Positions 38,506 through 46,239 of a stretch of DNA of 64,000 nucleotides are shown here, piece after piece (position 1 is the first letter of the stretch; each line of letters begins with the position of its first letter). The notes under the pieces were generated by a model. The model was not told the origin of the DNA and did not search any database. It saw only the letters and a list, made by a program, of their open reading frames with translations. This DNA is from Prochlorococcus marinus str. MIT 0917 (GTDB taxonomy: Bacteria > Cyanobacteriota > Cyanobacteriia > PCC-6307 > Cyanobiaceae). The stretch lies in NCBI RefSeq assembly GCF_027359575.1, contig NZ_CP114784.1:372001-436000 (forward strand), read 5' to 3'. The translations under genes were made by a program, and so were the position numbers.

Positions 38506-38619
38506 ATGGGAACAAAAGCCTCTAGATTAAACTCAGGAATCCAAGGTTATATGGAAAATTATTCAAGGTTGAAGGCATTGATTTATAGGAAAAATCCTTT
38601 TTGGCATGTTAAAAAATAA
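38506..38619 (+). CDS. Possible short basic protein (37 aa)
   Basis: ATG 38506: MGTKASRLNSGIQGYMENYS, then RLKALIYRKNPFWHVKK. Basic and aromatic. It lies in the 640-bp gap after cyAbrB; weak support. Confidence 0.32.
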   Translation: MGTKASRLNSGIQGYMENYSRLKALIYRKNPFWHVKK

Positions 38620-38800
38620 ATGATTCGGATGATCATTTATCTATTAGAAAACCCTCAATCGCCAGCAATAGCAAGATAATTTTATAAAATAAGGAAAAAT
38701 TTATTCGTGCTTGTAGACAGCTATGAGCAAATTGGTAGCTTCATTCAAACAAATCGGTCAGACTATAAAGCTTTACTTTTGAATATTTGTTAACGCATGA

Positions 38801-38923
38801 ATGAGAACAAAATTACTTATTACAACAAAAAATGAATCTCTCCTAAAATCCTCTGATTTATATTGTATCTATATTCATCCTTTAGCATTAGCTGGATTAT
38901 TTGGAACTCAAATAAATCTTTAG
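38801..38923 (+). CDS. Possible short protein (40 aa)
   Basis: ATG 38801: MRTKLLITTKNESLLKSSDL, then YCIYIHPLALAGLFGTQINL. No homology recognised. It may be chance in an AT-rich spacer. Confidence 0.28.
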   Translation: MRTKLLITTKNESLLKSSDLYCIYIHPLALAGLFGTQINL

Positions 38924-39055
38924 TATAAACAACAAATAATTAATTTAACCTTTCCTTGAGACTTATTCTTCTTCTTAAATCAGACTAAGTACTACAGAAC
39001 ATAATTTCTTAGAAATGGCGGTATATCAAATCTTCTAGAAATAAATGCCGATAAT

Positions 39056-39301
39056 TTATTGGATATTCGCCTTAAATTTGGGTTCAAATACAGCACCATT
39101 GCATATCATCACAGATAAAACTTCTTTACTCTCATCATTCATTTTCTTGACAGCCTTAACTTTACTCAATGTATCAGATGTTTTTCTTAAGCATCGATTC
39201 CAGACTGAGGCTTGCTTGGAGATAGGGAATAATTGAATATTTAATGCAGTAAAACCTACAGCAATAAGTCCCAAATAAGTTTTTGAGTAGAAATCATTCA
39301 T
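39056..39301 (-). CDS. Exported small protein (81 aa)
   Basis: N-terminal hydrophobic stretch TYLGLIAVGFTALNIQLFP suggests a signal or anchor, followed by ASVWNRCLRKTSDTLSKVKA and VLSVMICNGAVFEPKFKANI with two Cys (WNRC and MIC). The pattern of Trp-Asn-x-Cys and xxICNG recurs in small exported picocyanobacterial proteins as I know them. A plus-strand frame over the same bases is less convincing. Confidence 0.65.
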   Translation of the reverse strand: MNDFYSKTYLGLIAVGFTALNIQLFPISKQASVWNRCLRKTSDTLSKVKAVKKMNDESKEVLSVMICNGAVFEPKFKANIQ

Positions 39302-39480
39302 TTCTGAACTAAAATAAACATATCAACAAGAGTTGTTCAAAAAGATGAGGAGATGGCTCTACTAACCATTTACTAATAAAAAATATTATGTCAGGTTAAG
39401 GGATAAAAATTAAGATGTAAGCTTAAGCCTATTGAGAATTGCAGATTTTGCTGAAAACATATAATTAAGAGACTTCAAAA

Positions 39481-39651
39481 TCAATCAGACCACTTTCCAA
39501 TTGCAAATTCAAGAAAACGATCAACATCATCATTAGGACAGCCTGTCTTGCTTTTTAATTCCTTGCATGCATCAGTAATTTTTTTATAGCAATCGTTAAC
39601 ATCGACATTCGACTCTATTGCTCGAAAAAGTTGTTTATCTGTAAATGTCAT
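39481..39651 (-). CDS. 56-residue protein of the Cys-containing family, member C
   Basis: MTFTDKQLFRAIESNVDVND, then CYKKITDACKELKSKTGCPN and a C-terminal helix DVDRFLEFAIGKWSD. It matches members at 22198, 28338 and 47197 in KxLK-x-x-T-x-CPN and the final Trp. Soluble; unknown role. Confidence 0.68.
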   Translation of the reverse strand: MTFTDKQLFRAIESNVDVNDCYKKITDACKELKSKTGCPNDDVDRFLEFAIGKWSD

Positions 39652-39788
39652 ATTAAGAAGATGAGCAATTCAATAAAGGATATTTTCATTGAGTTTTTTT
39701 TGCAATCTTACATAAGGATAACTCAATCGAAACTTGTGAAAAAAAAATCACATACTCGAATCGATGATCAGAATAGTTAATCAAACAA

Positions 39789-40391
39789 TTACCTAGTTAA
39801 AGCCAAAGCCCAATTAGGAAAGGAAGGGCTCACACCTAAAATATTCTTGGTCAAAGAGGAATTGCACTTAGCGACGATTCCATTGGTAGGAAGATTTGAA
39901 AACAATTCATTCTTGATCCATTGAGAATGCCATCTTTTAACCTGATTAGGATCATCAGTTCTCAGAGTTATAGGAACCTCGAATCCCCAGTTTTGAAGTT
40001 GGGTTAAATCTGACAACTCATCACTGTTTGAGCAAAAAATTTGGAATGCTTTAAATAAAAGAGAAGTATTATTATCAATATTCGAGAATGAGTTCGATAG
40101 CAATTGCTCTATCAAAATATTTGAACTAGAAGAAGGTGAATATAAAATGCCCTCCAACTCAACTTCAACTTTCAAGGAGTCATCAATACTCAAAGGAATA
40201 GAATTTATATTCCTTATATTTTCAACAATCTCACAAGCTTCACGAGAATAAGCATCTACTAATTGGCCATATTTATATCTAAGTCCAATTGCGAAACCAT
40301 CGATTTTGGGCTGTACAACAATGGTTGATCCCTCTGGTAACTTTGCACACCAGCTTGAAAAACAATCTTTATCAAGTCCAAGTAATCTCAT
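39789..40391 (-). CDS. Stand-alone NAD+-DNA-ligase adenylation-domain-like protein, copy 1
   Basis: 200 residues from ATG 40391 (frame open to 40421). It aligns with the nucleotidyltransferase core of LigA: LLGLDKDCFSSW for the PMLSLDNAF block, VVQPKIDGFAIGLRYKYGQL with motif I KxDG and its adenylatable Lys, EIVENIRNINSIPL for the GEDVTANVRTI block, VELEGILYSP, and LPTNGIVAKCNS plus FPNWALALTR for motifs IV-V. Missing are the N-terminal Ia domain, OB fold, zinc finger, HhH and BRCT domains, so it cannot be a complete ligase. Motif IV Asp is Asn. A divergent paralogue is at 44605. Confidence 0.85.
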   Translation of the reverse strand: MRLLGLDKDCFSSWCAKLPEGSTIVVQPKIDGFAIGLRYKYGQLVDAYSREACEIVENIRNINSIPLSIDDSLKVEVELEGILYSPSSSSNILIEQLLSNSFSNIDNNTSLLFKAFQIFCSNSDELSDLTQLQNWGFEVPITLRTDDPNQVKRWHSQWIKNELFSNLPTNGIVAKCNSSLTKNILGVSPSFPNWALALTR

Positions 40392-40421
40392 ATATATATA
40401 AATAGGAAAATATCGAGCCAA

Positions 40422-40782
40422 GTCGCTTCAATAACTTCTTTTCTTAATAAATCGGGAAATATAAAGCTGGTGAAGGTATATCAACATAAAAATAAAAAAA
40501 GGAAAAAGTAATAAGTATAAATTAACAATGTTCTGGATATGTTACTGAGAGGAGATAAACGTAAGTTACCAAAAATTAAATAACCGCTTGAAAATGAACA
40601 TATCTGGCTAGGAAGGGAAAAGTTATGTATAGCTAGATATTTTTCAAATCCTGAAGCTCATACAATGTTTTATAGAAATTGAATAAATAATCAACAAAAA
40701 CATTTTAATTAAACAAAAACAGTATTTATTCTCATGTCTACAAGATATTTATACCATAGTTTTAAAAAATACATCCTTTCTA
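40422..40782. other. Intergenic region with one hairpin
   Basis: No gene seen. ATATCTGGCTA at 40600-40610 pairs with TAGCTAGATAT at 40630-40640 (one mismatch) and is followed by TTTT, which looks like a plus-strand terminator with no coding gene upstream. A short untranslated RNA could end here. Confidence 0.45.
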
Positions 40783-41037
40783 ATGACCATACCAGAGAAA
40801 TATCCGGAGAATGTTCCATGGGATTTAAGAACTGTCGATCAAAGTAAATACAAATCAATTCAATGGATGCTTTCCAAGGCAGACATTGTTTATACATTCT
40901 CAAGGAGTCGTTTAGACGATAATTATGTATACATACAAAGGAACGATGGCAAAAGAAAGGCATATAAAGAATACGAGGCAAGATTTACTTACCAAAGATT
41001 ATTTGACGAGGGATATTCATTGGCTGCCTTTTCCTGA
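40783..41037 (+). CDS. 84-residue 'PWDLR' protein, tandem copy 1
   Basis: MTIPEKYPENVPWDLRTVDQ, then DIVYTFSRSRLDDNYVYIQR and YEARFTYQRLFDEGYSLAAF. It aligns along its whole length with the next gene: KYPE.[VA]PWDL, then [AS][DE]IV.[TF], then ARxTYQ[RQ]L.D[EK]G[YF]. Soluble alpha/beta protein; function unknown. Confidence 0.68.
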   Translation: MTIPEKYPENVPWDLRTVDQSKYKSIQWMLSKADIVYTFSRSRLDDNYVYIQRNDGKRKAYKEYEARFTYQRLFDEGYSLAAFS

Positions 41038-41104
41038 TTGAATAACTAATTATTGACGTTGAAGATCATAAGTGTAGTCTAAAAGATATACTCATTTTTA
41101 ATAC

Positions 41105-41359
41105 ATGCCACGGGTAAAAAGAGAGAAGTATCCAGAAAAGGCTCCATGGGATTTAGGACCATTATCTGAGCATAAATCTCTAGAGAATTGGAGGCTAGTA
41201 AGAGGATCTGAAATTGTCATCTTTGCTAGGAAAGGTGAAGACAACCACTATTTCATCATGCAAAGAGATGATAAAGAGCCTATTGAAATCCTCGCATTTC
41301 AAGCAAGACTCACATATCAACAACTTTTAGATAAAGGCTTCAAACTAGAAGTCTCATAA
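41105..41359 (+). CDS. 84-residue 'PWDLG' protein, tandem copy 2
   Basis: MPRVKREKYPEKAPWDLGPL, then GSEIVIFARKGEDNHYFIMQ and FQARLTYQQLLDKGFKLEVS. Same length and layout as the neighbour 67 bp upstream, from which it is clearly duplicated, but with much sequence divergence. Function unknown. Confidence 0.68.
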   Translation: MPRVKREKYPEKAPWDLGPLSEHKSLENWRLVRGSEIVIFARKGEDNHYFIMQRDDKEPIEILAFQARLTYQQLLDKGFKLEVS

Positions 41360-41397
41360 AAATATCCTCAAAAAATATAAACTATTCTTGTAAAATC

Positions 41398-41598
41398 ATG
41401 ACAGAATTAGAAGAGCTAGAAGACATAGTTGGATGTCTTGAAAGCATAGAGCCATTTGGAATAGAACCAGACTTCAGTTCATTAGGTCTAGAGCCAGCAG
41501 AAGTATTAGGTTTTCAAACTGAAGAAGAATTGGAAAATGCTATAAAACTTCTAACAATGGACGTCAAGCAAAGTAGCCGTGTCCTGATTAATATTTAA
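41398..41598 (+). CDS. Small acidic protein (66 aa)
   Basis: MTELEELEDIVGCLESIEPF, then PDFSSLGLEPAEVLGFQTEE and a C-terminal helix. Strongly acidic and soluble. It follows the tandem pair by 38 bp on the same strand. Function unknown. Confidence 0.6.
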   Translation: MTELEELEDIVGCLESIEPFGIEPDFSSLGLEPAEVLGFQTEEELENAIKLLTMDVKQSSRVLINI

Positions 41599-41661
41599 TA
41601 TATTTATAAAATTCAAAATCAATCAGGTTAACATAGTTAGATAGTTAAGTTGACAAATAAT

Positions 41662-41805
41662 TTAGTGATGTATTTCTTCAATAAGCTCGTTCTCAGATTC
41701 AAATACAGGTCCAGTCCAAATAGTCCAACAGAATATAATCGTGACAGGGCAAAGTAAAATAACAATAAAAGGGGAAAGATATTTTAAGAAATTTATATTA
41801 TGCAT
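41662..41805 (-). CDS. Small membrane protein (47 aa)
   Basis: MHNINFLKYLSPFIVILLCP then VTIIFCWTIWTGPVFESENE and an acidic tail. One membrane helix with Trp at its exit. Coding supported by topology; function unknown. Confidence 0.5.
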   Translation of the reverse strand: MHNINFLKYLSPFIVILLCPVTIIFCWTIWTGPVFESENELIEEIHH

Positions 41806-42064
41806 CTCATTTATAAGTTACTAACATGATAACGTTTGGAAAATCTAATGTCATAAATCTAACAGTTTAATATTGTCAAAAATTTGCAAAAACTTTTATA
41901 AGGTTTGTAAATTAGAAGGAAGTTCCTTAAGAGGTAAATACTGTTATGAATTCTTAAGTGAAGTAAAAAACAAAAGATGCTTACTTAAAAAATTAAAGTA
42001 ATATATTAGCTATACAAAAGCAAGTTGGAATTCACTGAATTGTTAAAGCTAAGAGTAGAAAGTT

Positions 42065-42187
42065 TTATGACTCTTTTTCCTCGAGTTTCTCAAAACATTG
42101 CTTGCACATAATCAACCCTTTCCTCCTCCAGAAAGTTTCAGCTGAATTTTTTTTGCATAATTGACAATGAAATAATTGTTTCTCCAT
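42065..42187 (-). CDS. 40-residue zinc-ribbon-like protein
   Basis: MEKQLFHCQLCKKNSAETFW then RRKGLIMCKQCFEKLEEKES. Two CxxC pairs (CQLC and CKQC) 18 residues apart form a minimal four-Cys zinc site. Soluble. The 470 bp between 41598 and here otherwise hold only the gene at 41662. Nucleic-acid or protein binding is possible, not shown. Confidence 0.6.
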   Translation of the reverse strand: MEKQLFHCQLCKKNSAETFWRRKGLIMCKQCFEKLEEKES

Positions 42188-42205
42188 TGCAAATCTTATC
42201 AATGA

Positions 42206-42316
42206 TTATGCCCAGTCAGTATCTTCTAAAAGAGATGAATATTCTGAACTATCAAAGAAAGTATCCTCGTTAAGAAGATCGTCGACTTCAGCACGAAGCC
42301 AGTAACTTAAAGCCAT
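42206..42316 (-). CDS. 36-residue acidic protein downstream of the hli operon
   Basis: MALSYWLRAEVDDLLNEDTF then FDSSEYSSLLEDTDWA. It lies 19 bp after the last hli gene and shares LLEDTDW with the protein at 32022. It may belong to the hli transcript. Function unknown. Confidence 0.45.
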   Translation of the reverse strand: MALSYWLRAEVDDLLNEDTFFDSSEYSSLLEDTDWA

Positions 42317-42335
42317 TGTAATAAAAAAAGTTAGG

Positions 42336-42461
42336 TCAAACGAAACCTGGAATAATCCAGCCGGTAAATCCATAATTGACTACAGCCGCAAGAAGGCCCA
42401 TCATCGCTAGACGGCCATTCATTATTTCAGCTGTTTTCCAGTAGTTAGTTTCCTTGTTCAT
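42336..42461 (-). CDS. hli: High-light-inducible protein (Hli), 41 aa
   Basis: MNKETNYWKTAEIMNGRLAM then MGLLAAVVNYGFTGWIIPGF. The chlorophyll-binding motif ExxNGRxAM is intact and the chain ends WIIPG in the family style. Hli proteins bind chlorophyll and carotenoid near photosystem II and dissipate excess energy. Its ATG shares the A of the upstream gene's TGA (TGATG), so translation is coupled. The upstream frame to 42521 is not used. Confidence 0.88.
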   Translation of the reverse strand: MNKETNYWKTAEIMNGRLAMMGLLAAVVNYGFTGWIIPGFV

Positions 42462-42610
42462 CACACAAAACCTGGAATGATTTGACCTGTTGTTGCATAA
42501 GCACCAACCAGAGCGATGCATCCAAACAATGCTGCATAACCGTTAAGTCTTTCTGCAGTTACCTTTTCAGGATCAATGTTTCTGTTGTTGTTATTGATTT
42601 TAGTAGTCAT
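42461..42610 (-). CDS. hli: High-light-inducible protein (Hli), 49 aa
   Basis: MTTKINNNNRNIDPEKVTAE, then RLNGYAALFGCIALVGAYAT and TGQIIPGFV. The motif reads AERLNGYAALFG, with Tyr-Ala where most Hli proteins have Arg-x-Ala-Met. Start overlaps the stop of the upstream gene as TAATG. Second last of a five-gene unit. Confidence 0.88.
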   Translation of the reverse strand: MTTKINNNNRNIDPEKVTAERLNGYAALFGCIALVGAYATTGQIIPGFV

Positions 42611-42756
42611 TAAACAACACCCGGAATGATTTGACCGGTTGTTAGATATGCACCTATTAGTGCCCAGCATCCAACAAATGCTGCGTAGCCATTTAGTCTT
42701 TCAGCAATAACTTTGCCTTCTTCAACTCTTGGAGTTTCAGTGATTTGGTTTTTCAT
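42610..42756 (-). CDS. hli: High-light-inducible protein (Hli), 48 aa
   Basis: MKNQITETPRVEEGKVIAER, then LNGYAAFVGCWALIGAYLTT and GQIIPGVV. Close to the downstream neighbour, with the same NGYAA variant. TAATG overlaps at both ends tie it into the operon. Confidence 0.88.
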   Translation of the reverse strand: MKNQITETPRVEEGKVIAERLNGYAAFVGCWALIGAYLTTGQIIPGVV

Positions 42757-42875
42757 TAAACAACACCTGGGATAAGTTGACCAGTTGTCAGGTAGATACC
42801 TGTTAGTAGAACGAATGCCATCATGGCTGGTCTGCCGATGCTTCTTTCTAGGATTGTTTTGTTAGATGGTTGCAT
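42756..42875 (-). CDS. hli: High-light-inducible protein (Hli), 39 aa
   Basis: MQPSNKTILERSIGRPAMMA then FVLLTGIYLTTGQLIPGVV. The motif is ERSIGRPAM, a conservative variant of ExxNGRxAM with Ile for Asn. Its stop overlaps the next start as TAATG. The start at 42875 is chosen because the upstream frame has no Hli features. Confidence 0.85.
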   Translation of the reverse strand: MQPSNKTILERSIGRPAMMAFVLLTGIYLTTGQLIPGVV

Positions 42876-42895
42876 TGTTGTGAGTAGTAATTGGT

Positions 42896-43003
42896 TTAGA
42901 AAATTCCAGGAATGATTTGACCTGTTGTTGCGTATGCACCGAAGGCTGCAACGAAACCAAGCATTGCTGCCCAACCGTTAAATTTTTCTGCTTCTGGAGT
43001 CAT
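42896..43003 (-). CDS. hli: High-light-inducible protein (Hli), 35 aa, operon head
   Basis: MTPEAEKFNGWAAMLGFVAA then FGAYATTGQIIPGIF. It is almost the same as the 35-residue Hli at 52627, which suggests recent duplication or exchange; very similar Hli genes also travel on cyanophages. First gene of the five-gene operon; the 250 bp upstream should carry a light-stress promoter. Confidence 0.9.
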   Translation of the reverse strand: MTPEAEKFNGWAAMLGFVAAFGAYATTGQIIPGIF

Positions 43004-43256
43004 GATGAATTCCGAGATGTGTATGTGAATAAATGTAAACCAATTATTAAACTACGTAAAGCCCTAAAAGTACGGCTTGCCTCATGAATATCAAATTCAG
43101 ACGCAACGGATACAAAAAACATCGTTGATGCAGTCAATCTGACTACACAAATGAGAAATCAAGCCATTAAAAAAAAACCTTCCAGATGAATTAACTAATA
43201 AAAAAAGTGTGACACTAGTGTATATCAGCAGCAGATTTATTTTGTTATCTCAGATT

Positions 43257-43529
43257 TCAGCTATAAAAAAAGTCAATTTCTTTAGCTTGTAATCCATCCC
43301 AACCAGCATTGATTAATCGTGTATTCAAAGTGTCTTGGTCAAAATGTTTAGATCCCGTTTTAACAATACGGTTTCGCATTGATTTCTTAACTCCACTTCT
43401 TTTACGCGCATTTTCTTTATCCATGACATCCCTGTAGAGGGTTAGCATTTCAGATGGTATAGGACTTCCATCTAGATCTAATCCAGCTTGGATAGCGTTA
43501 TCAATTGCATCTGGGCCAGAAAACTCCAC
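43257..43529 (-). CDS. Conserved hypothetical protein (90 aa)
   Basis: MEFSGPDAIDNAIQAGLDLD, then EMLTLYRDVMDKENARKRSG and VKKSMRNRIVKTGSKHFDQD, ending LINAGWDGLQAKEIDFFYS. The basic centre could contact nucleic acid. Soluble; no family recognised. Confidence 0.65.
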   Translation of the reverse strand: MEFSGPDAIDNAIQAGLDLDGSPIPSEMLTLYRDVMDKENARKRSGVKKSMRNRIVKTGSKHFDQDTLNTRLINAGWDGLQAKEIDFFYS

Positions 43530-43617
43530 AATAAAAAAGCGTAGTAGACTTATTCTCCTATCTCATCTACCAAATTTCTGGAATTCTTAGTAGAACGAAG
43601 AAAGGTTATGTGAAATT

Positions 43618-44250
43618 TTACTTTAAGCGATAAATGACTGAAAGATTATTGGCTGGCATATCAATTACGTTATCAAGTTTAAATCCATTTTCAAATGCAA
43701 TATCGTTAACATTTTCTAAGTCACGAAGCCCCCAGAGCGGGTTTTGTATTTTTAAGGATTGATCAAAATTCAAATTACTTTCTGAAGTTTGTTTCTCTTT
43801 TCTTAAGAAAGGTCCATAGAGCATCAAAAAATTACTTTGATCTAAAAAATTCTTTGATTGTTCAAACAAAGATCTTGTACAACTCCATGGTGCGATATGA
43901 ATCATATTTATGCAAACAATTCCTTTAATTAAATCCCCAAGTCGATTAGTAATTGGCCAAGGACGCATTTCTACATCAAGATCAAGAGGTTCCGGCATTT
44001 TTGAATAAAGCCCCTCATGCAAAATCCATGAAGTAATACTTTTTCTATGTAAAAATTCGGGATCACTAGTTTGCCAAGTAATTGATGGGAATTTTTTTTG
44101 AAAGAAAACTCCATGTTCTCCACTACCACTGGCTATTTCTAAAAGCAAGCTATTAGGAGAAATAAAATTGCTTAAAACTGAAGCGATGAAATCACGGTTC
44201 CTTGTCGTGGCAGGAAAATTTAGGCGATAGTCGGGATTTATATTGTCCAT
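43618..44250 (-). CDS. DUF938-family methyltransferase
   Basis: 210 residues: NRDFIASVLSNFI, then LLLEIASGSGEHGVFFQKKF, a clear SAM-binding motif I, WQTSDPEF, INMIHIAPW and LMLYGPFLR. This is the DUF938 (METTL26-like) family, class I SAM-dependent methyltransferases of unknown substrate. Its start overlaps the 3' end of the zinc-ribbon membrane gene by 13 bp, so the two form an operon. Confidence 0.9.
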   Translation of the reverse strand: MDNINPDYRLNFPATTRNRDFIASVLSNFISPNSLLLEIASGSGEHGVFFQKKFPSITWQTSDPEFLHRKSITSWILHEGLYSKMPEPLDLDVEMRPWPITNRLGDLIKGIVCINMIHIAPWSCTRSLFEQSKNFLDQSNFLMLYGPFLRKEKQTSESNLNFDQSLKIQNPLWGLRDLENVNDIAFENGFKLDNVIDMPANNLSVIYRLK

Positions 44251-44513
44251 GAATTATCAATAGTTAACAAGGCTAATGAATTGGAATTGTTTGGATGTTT
44301 TTCCTTAGAAAAATCTTTAATAACAAAAATAATCATTATTAGTAAAGGAGCTATAAATGCGGATGAGGCAACTGCTCCAATAATTCGTCTTGAATTTAAT
44401 AAGGGCTTTTTAACTAATGGATCACCGCAGAGGCCACAAAACAAAACACCATCACTACTGATTTTATGAAATTGATAACGAGAAGAGCAGAAAGGGCAAT
44501 GATATCGGTTCAT
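44238..44513 (-). CDS. Zinc-ribbon membrane protein
   Basis: From ATG 44513: MNRYHCPFCSSRYQFHKISS then GVLFCGLCGDPLV gives two CxxC pairs (CPFC and CGLC), followed by a hydrophobic segment AVASSAFIAPLLIMIIFVIK. A cytosolic zinc ribbon on a membrane anchor. The frame is open to 44534. Function unknown; probably co-translated with the methyltransferase. Confidence 0.72.
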   Translation of the reverse strand: MNRYHCPFCSSRYQFHKISSDGVLFCGLCGDPLVKKPLLNSRRIIGAVASSAFIAPLLIMIIFVIKDFSKEKHPNNSNSLALLTIDNSWTI

Positions 44514-44604
44514 TTCAGATCTTACAAAAAACAAAATTTATCTATATTAAATACGCCTACCATTGTATAAAGCAAACTAATTTGATTAAATGTAGGACTG
44601 AAAA

Positions 44605-45291
44605 ATGAGAGAAGAAAATGAGGTATCAAATCACCTTATAAGGAATCTTGAAAGAATATCTCCAGAAAATTCTATCTGTAATTACAAATATGGAAGAAAA
44701 GCCTTCTTATCATTAGGACAAGGAAATATCCGTGAATGGTTGGAGACATTTCTTCCGAATACAAGAATAATTTTAGAACCAAAAATTATTGGATCAATCA
44801 TTGGCATTCAATATATCAATGGAGAATTAGAAAAGGTGATAAATAAAAATAGTATGGACATTACAGAAAGTGTCAAGTCTTTGAAAATTATTCCTGATAG
44901 CCTACCGATTAAAAACACAATAGAAATACAAGGAGTTCTTTACGACGATCTAAATTTCTCAACTAGAAAAAATGAAACTGAATTTATAGAAATTCATAAT
45001 TTCATATCGCAGTCTAAAAGACTAAAATTTTGCGCTTTTCAAATATGTCATTGCAATATAAATCATTTTCAATCACTTAAAGAGTTAAAACATCTAAAAT
45101 TTGAAATTCCTCAAACTCAATTTACAAACTTCATTTCAGATATCGAAATCTATCTTCAATGCTGGAGAGAGGGTAAGTTATTTAAAAGCTATCCAACAAA
45201 TGGACTAGTATTGAAAATCAATTCAAGAAAATTGCAAAAGTATCTTGGAGAAAATAACCTATCAATACCCTGGGCATACGCCATAAATTAA
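44605..45291 (+). CDS. Stand-alone NAD+-DNA-ligase adenylation-domain-like protein, copy 2 (motif I changed)
   Basis: 228 residues. The same layout as copy 1 at 39789: FLSLGQGNIREWLETFLP, IILEPKIIGSIIGIQYINGE, DITESVKSLKIIPDSLPI, IEIQGVLYDDLN, then YPTNGLVLKINSRKLQ and IPWAYAIN. The KxDG of motif I is KIIG, so the Lys remains but the Asp is gone, and the motif IV Asp is Asn. It probably cannot adenylate as a ligase does. Its stop overlaps the start of the next gene (TAATG), a 48-residue membrane peptide. Divergent from the zinc-ribbon gene. Confidence 0.78.
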   Translation: MREENEVSNHLIRNLERISPENSICNYKYGRKAFLSLGQGNIREWLETFLPNTRIILEPKIIGSIIGIQYINGELEKVINKNSMDITESVKSLKIIPDSLPIKNTIEIQGVLYDDLNFSTRKNETEFIEIHNFISQSKRLKFCAFQICHCNINHFQSLKELKHLKFEIPQTQFTNFISDIEIYLQCWREGKLFKSYPTNGLVLKINSRKLQKYLGENNLSIPWAYAIN

Positions 45292-45437
45292 TGATTATTG
45301 CTACAGCGCAAAAAGCCTCACAAGTAATGGGAGGAGTAGAGATCCTTTCCCCGATGGGATTAACCATCTTAACCATAGGAATACTATTTACAGTAGGCGT
45401 ACCACTAACAATGATTTTAAGAGGAAAGAAAGATTAA
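45291..45437 (+). CDS. 48-residue membrane peptide coupled to ligase-like gene
   Basis: MIIATAQKASQVMGGVEILS then PMGLTILTIGILFTVGVPLT and a basic end RGKKD. One membrane helix. Its ATG shares an A with the TAA of the ligase-like gene, so translation is coupled. Function unknown. Confidence 0.6.
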   Translation: MIIATAQKASQVMGGVEILSPMGLTILTIGILFTVGVPLTMILRGKKD

Positions 45438-45552
45438 GTTATTTTCACTGACGATTTTAACGATAAAGAAAGTTGTGAGTAACTAAACAAACAACTACAA
45501 AATAGGGATTTAGATTAAACTCGTTAAAAGCAAGATTTAATGCAAGAAAGAT

Positions 45553-45990
45553 ATGAATAAAGATATTAAAATTCTAATTCCTTATATCAACACCTTATTT
45601 AAGTATATTCATGGTAAGAAATTTCATTTCAATTTGGTATTGCTATCAGGATTACTCTTGGTACCATTGCAACAAACTAGATCGGAAGAACTTTTTCTAA
45701 AATGTGTTGGTAAATATGAAATAAATAGAGGTCCTCTAATAAAACCAGATTGGGAAACGAGCTACCTAACAATTAATCTAGATGGATTAATATCTACTAT
45801 TTATGATAAAGGAATAAAAAAAGAAGGAAGGACTATGATTAGACGTAATTCATACACAATTACGCACAGAGATAATAGAAACAGCGTCAAGAATATCTAC
45901 AAAATAAATGGAAATCATGGAACATACTCAGTTGAATCCCCTCAAAGGAATAGAACATTAATAGGCACTTGTCAAAAAGGAAGAGGATAA
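45553..45990 (+). CDS. Exported protein (145 aa)
   Basis: A long basic N-region, then hydrophobic FNLVLLSGLLLVPLQ and a possible cleavage after QQTRS, leaving a mature part with ELFLKCVGKYEINRGP, SYLTINLDGLIS and LIGTCQKGRG. Two Cys could form a disulfide that closes the domain. Probably periplasmic. No family recognised. Confidence 0.65.
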   Translation: MNKDIKILIPYINTLFKYIHGKKFHFNLVLLSGLLLVPLQQTRSEELFLKCVGKYEINRGPLIKPDWETSYLTINLDGLISTIYDKGIKKEGRTMIRRNSYTITHRDNRNSVKNIYKINGNHGTYSVESPQRNRTLIGTCQKGRG

Positions 45991-46024
45991 GAAGATAGAT
46001 TTAAAACTATAAAATACTAATCAA

Positions 46025-46180
46025 CTATGTCCGAAATGGACTATTTTTACTTCTTTTACTTTGATCAAGGCCTTGGGCTCTGCGGTTTTTGGCAACACCT
46101 CCAATCCCAATCACTAAAAAAATCATGTATAAAAGTATAGTAGAAATAATCGTAATGATTGCAATCGTGGCAAAATTCAT
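46025..46180 (-). CDS. Small membrane protein (51 aa)
   Basis: MNFATIAIITIISTILLYMI, helix continuing FLVIGIGGVAKNRRAQGLDQ, then a basic tail. One helix with the tail probably in the cytoplasm. Function unknown. Confidence 0.55.
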   Translation of the reverse strand: MNFATIAIITIISTILLYMIFLVIGIGGVAKNRRAQGLDQSKRSKNSPFRT

Positions 46181-46239
46181 TAAAAAAATATTTATTTAAT
46201 TTGTTCTCTTAATCTAACAGGAAGTATAAATACAACCAC

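Noticed and set aside
39045-39236. Plus-strand frame of 63 codons opposite the exported protein at 39056
   Set aside because: The minus-strand frame has paired Cys and a signal-like start; this frame has neither.
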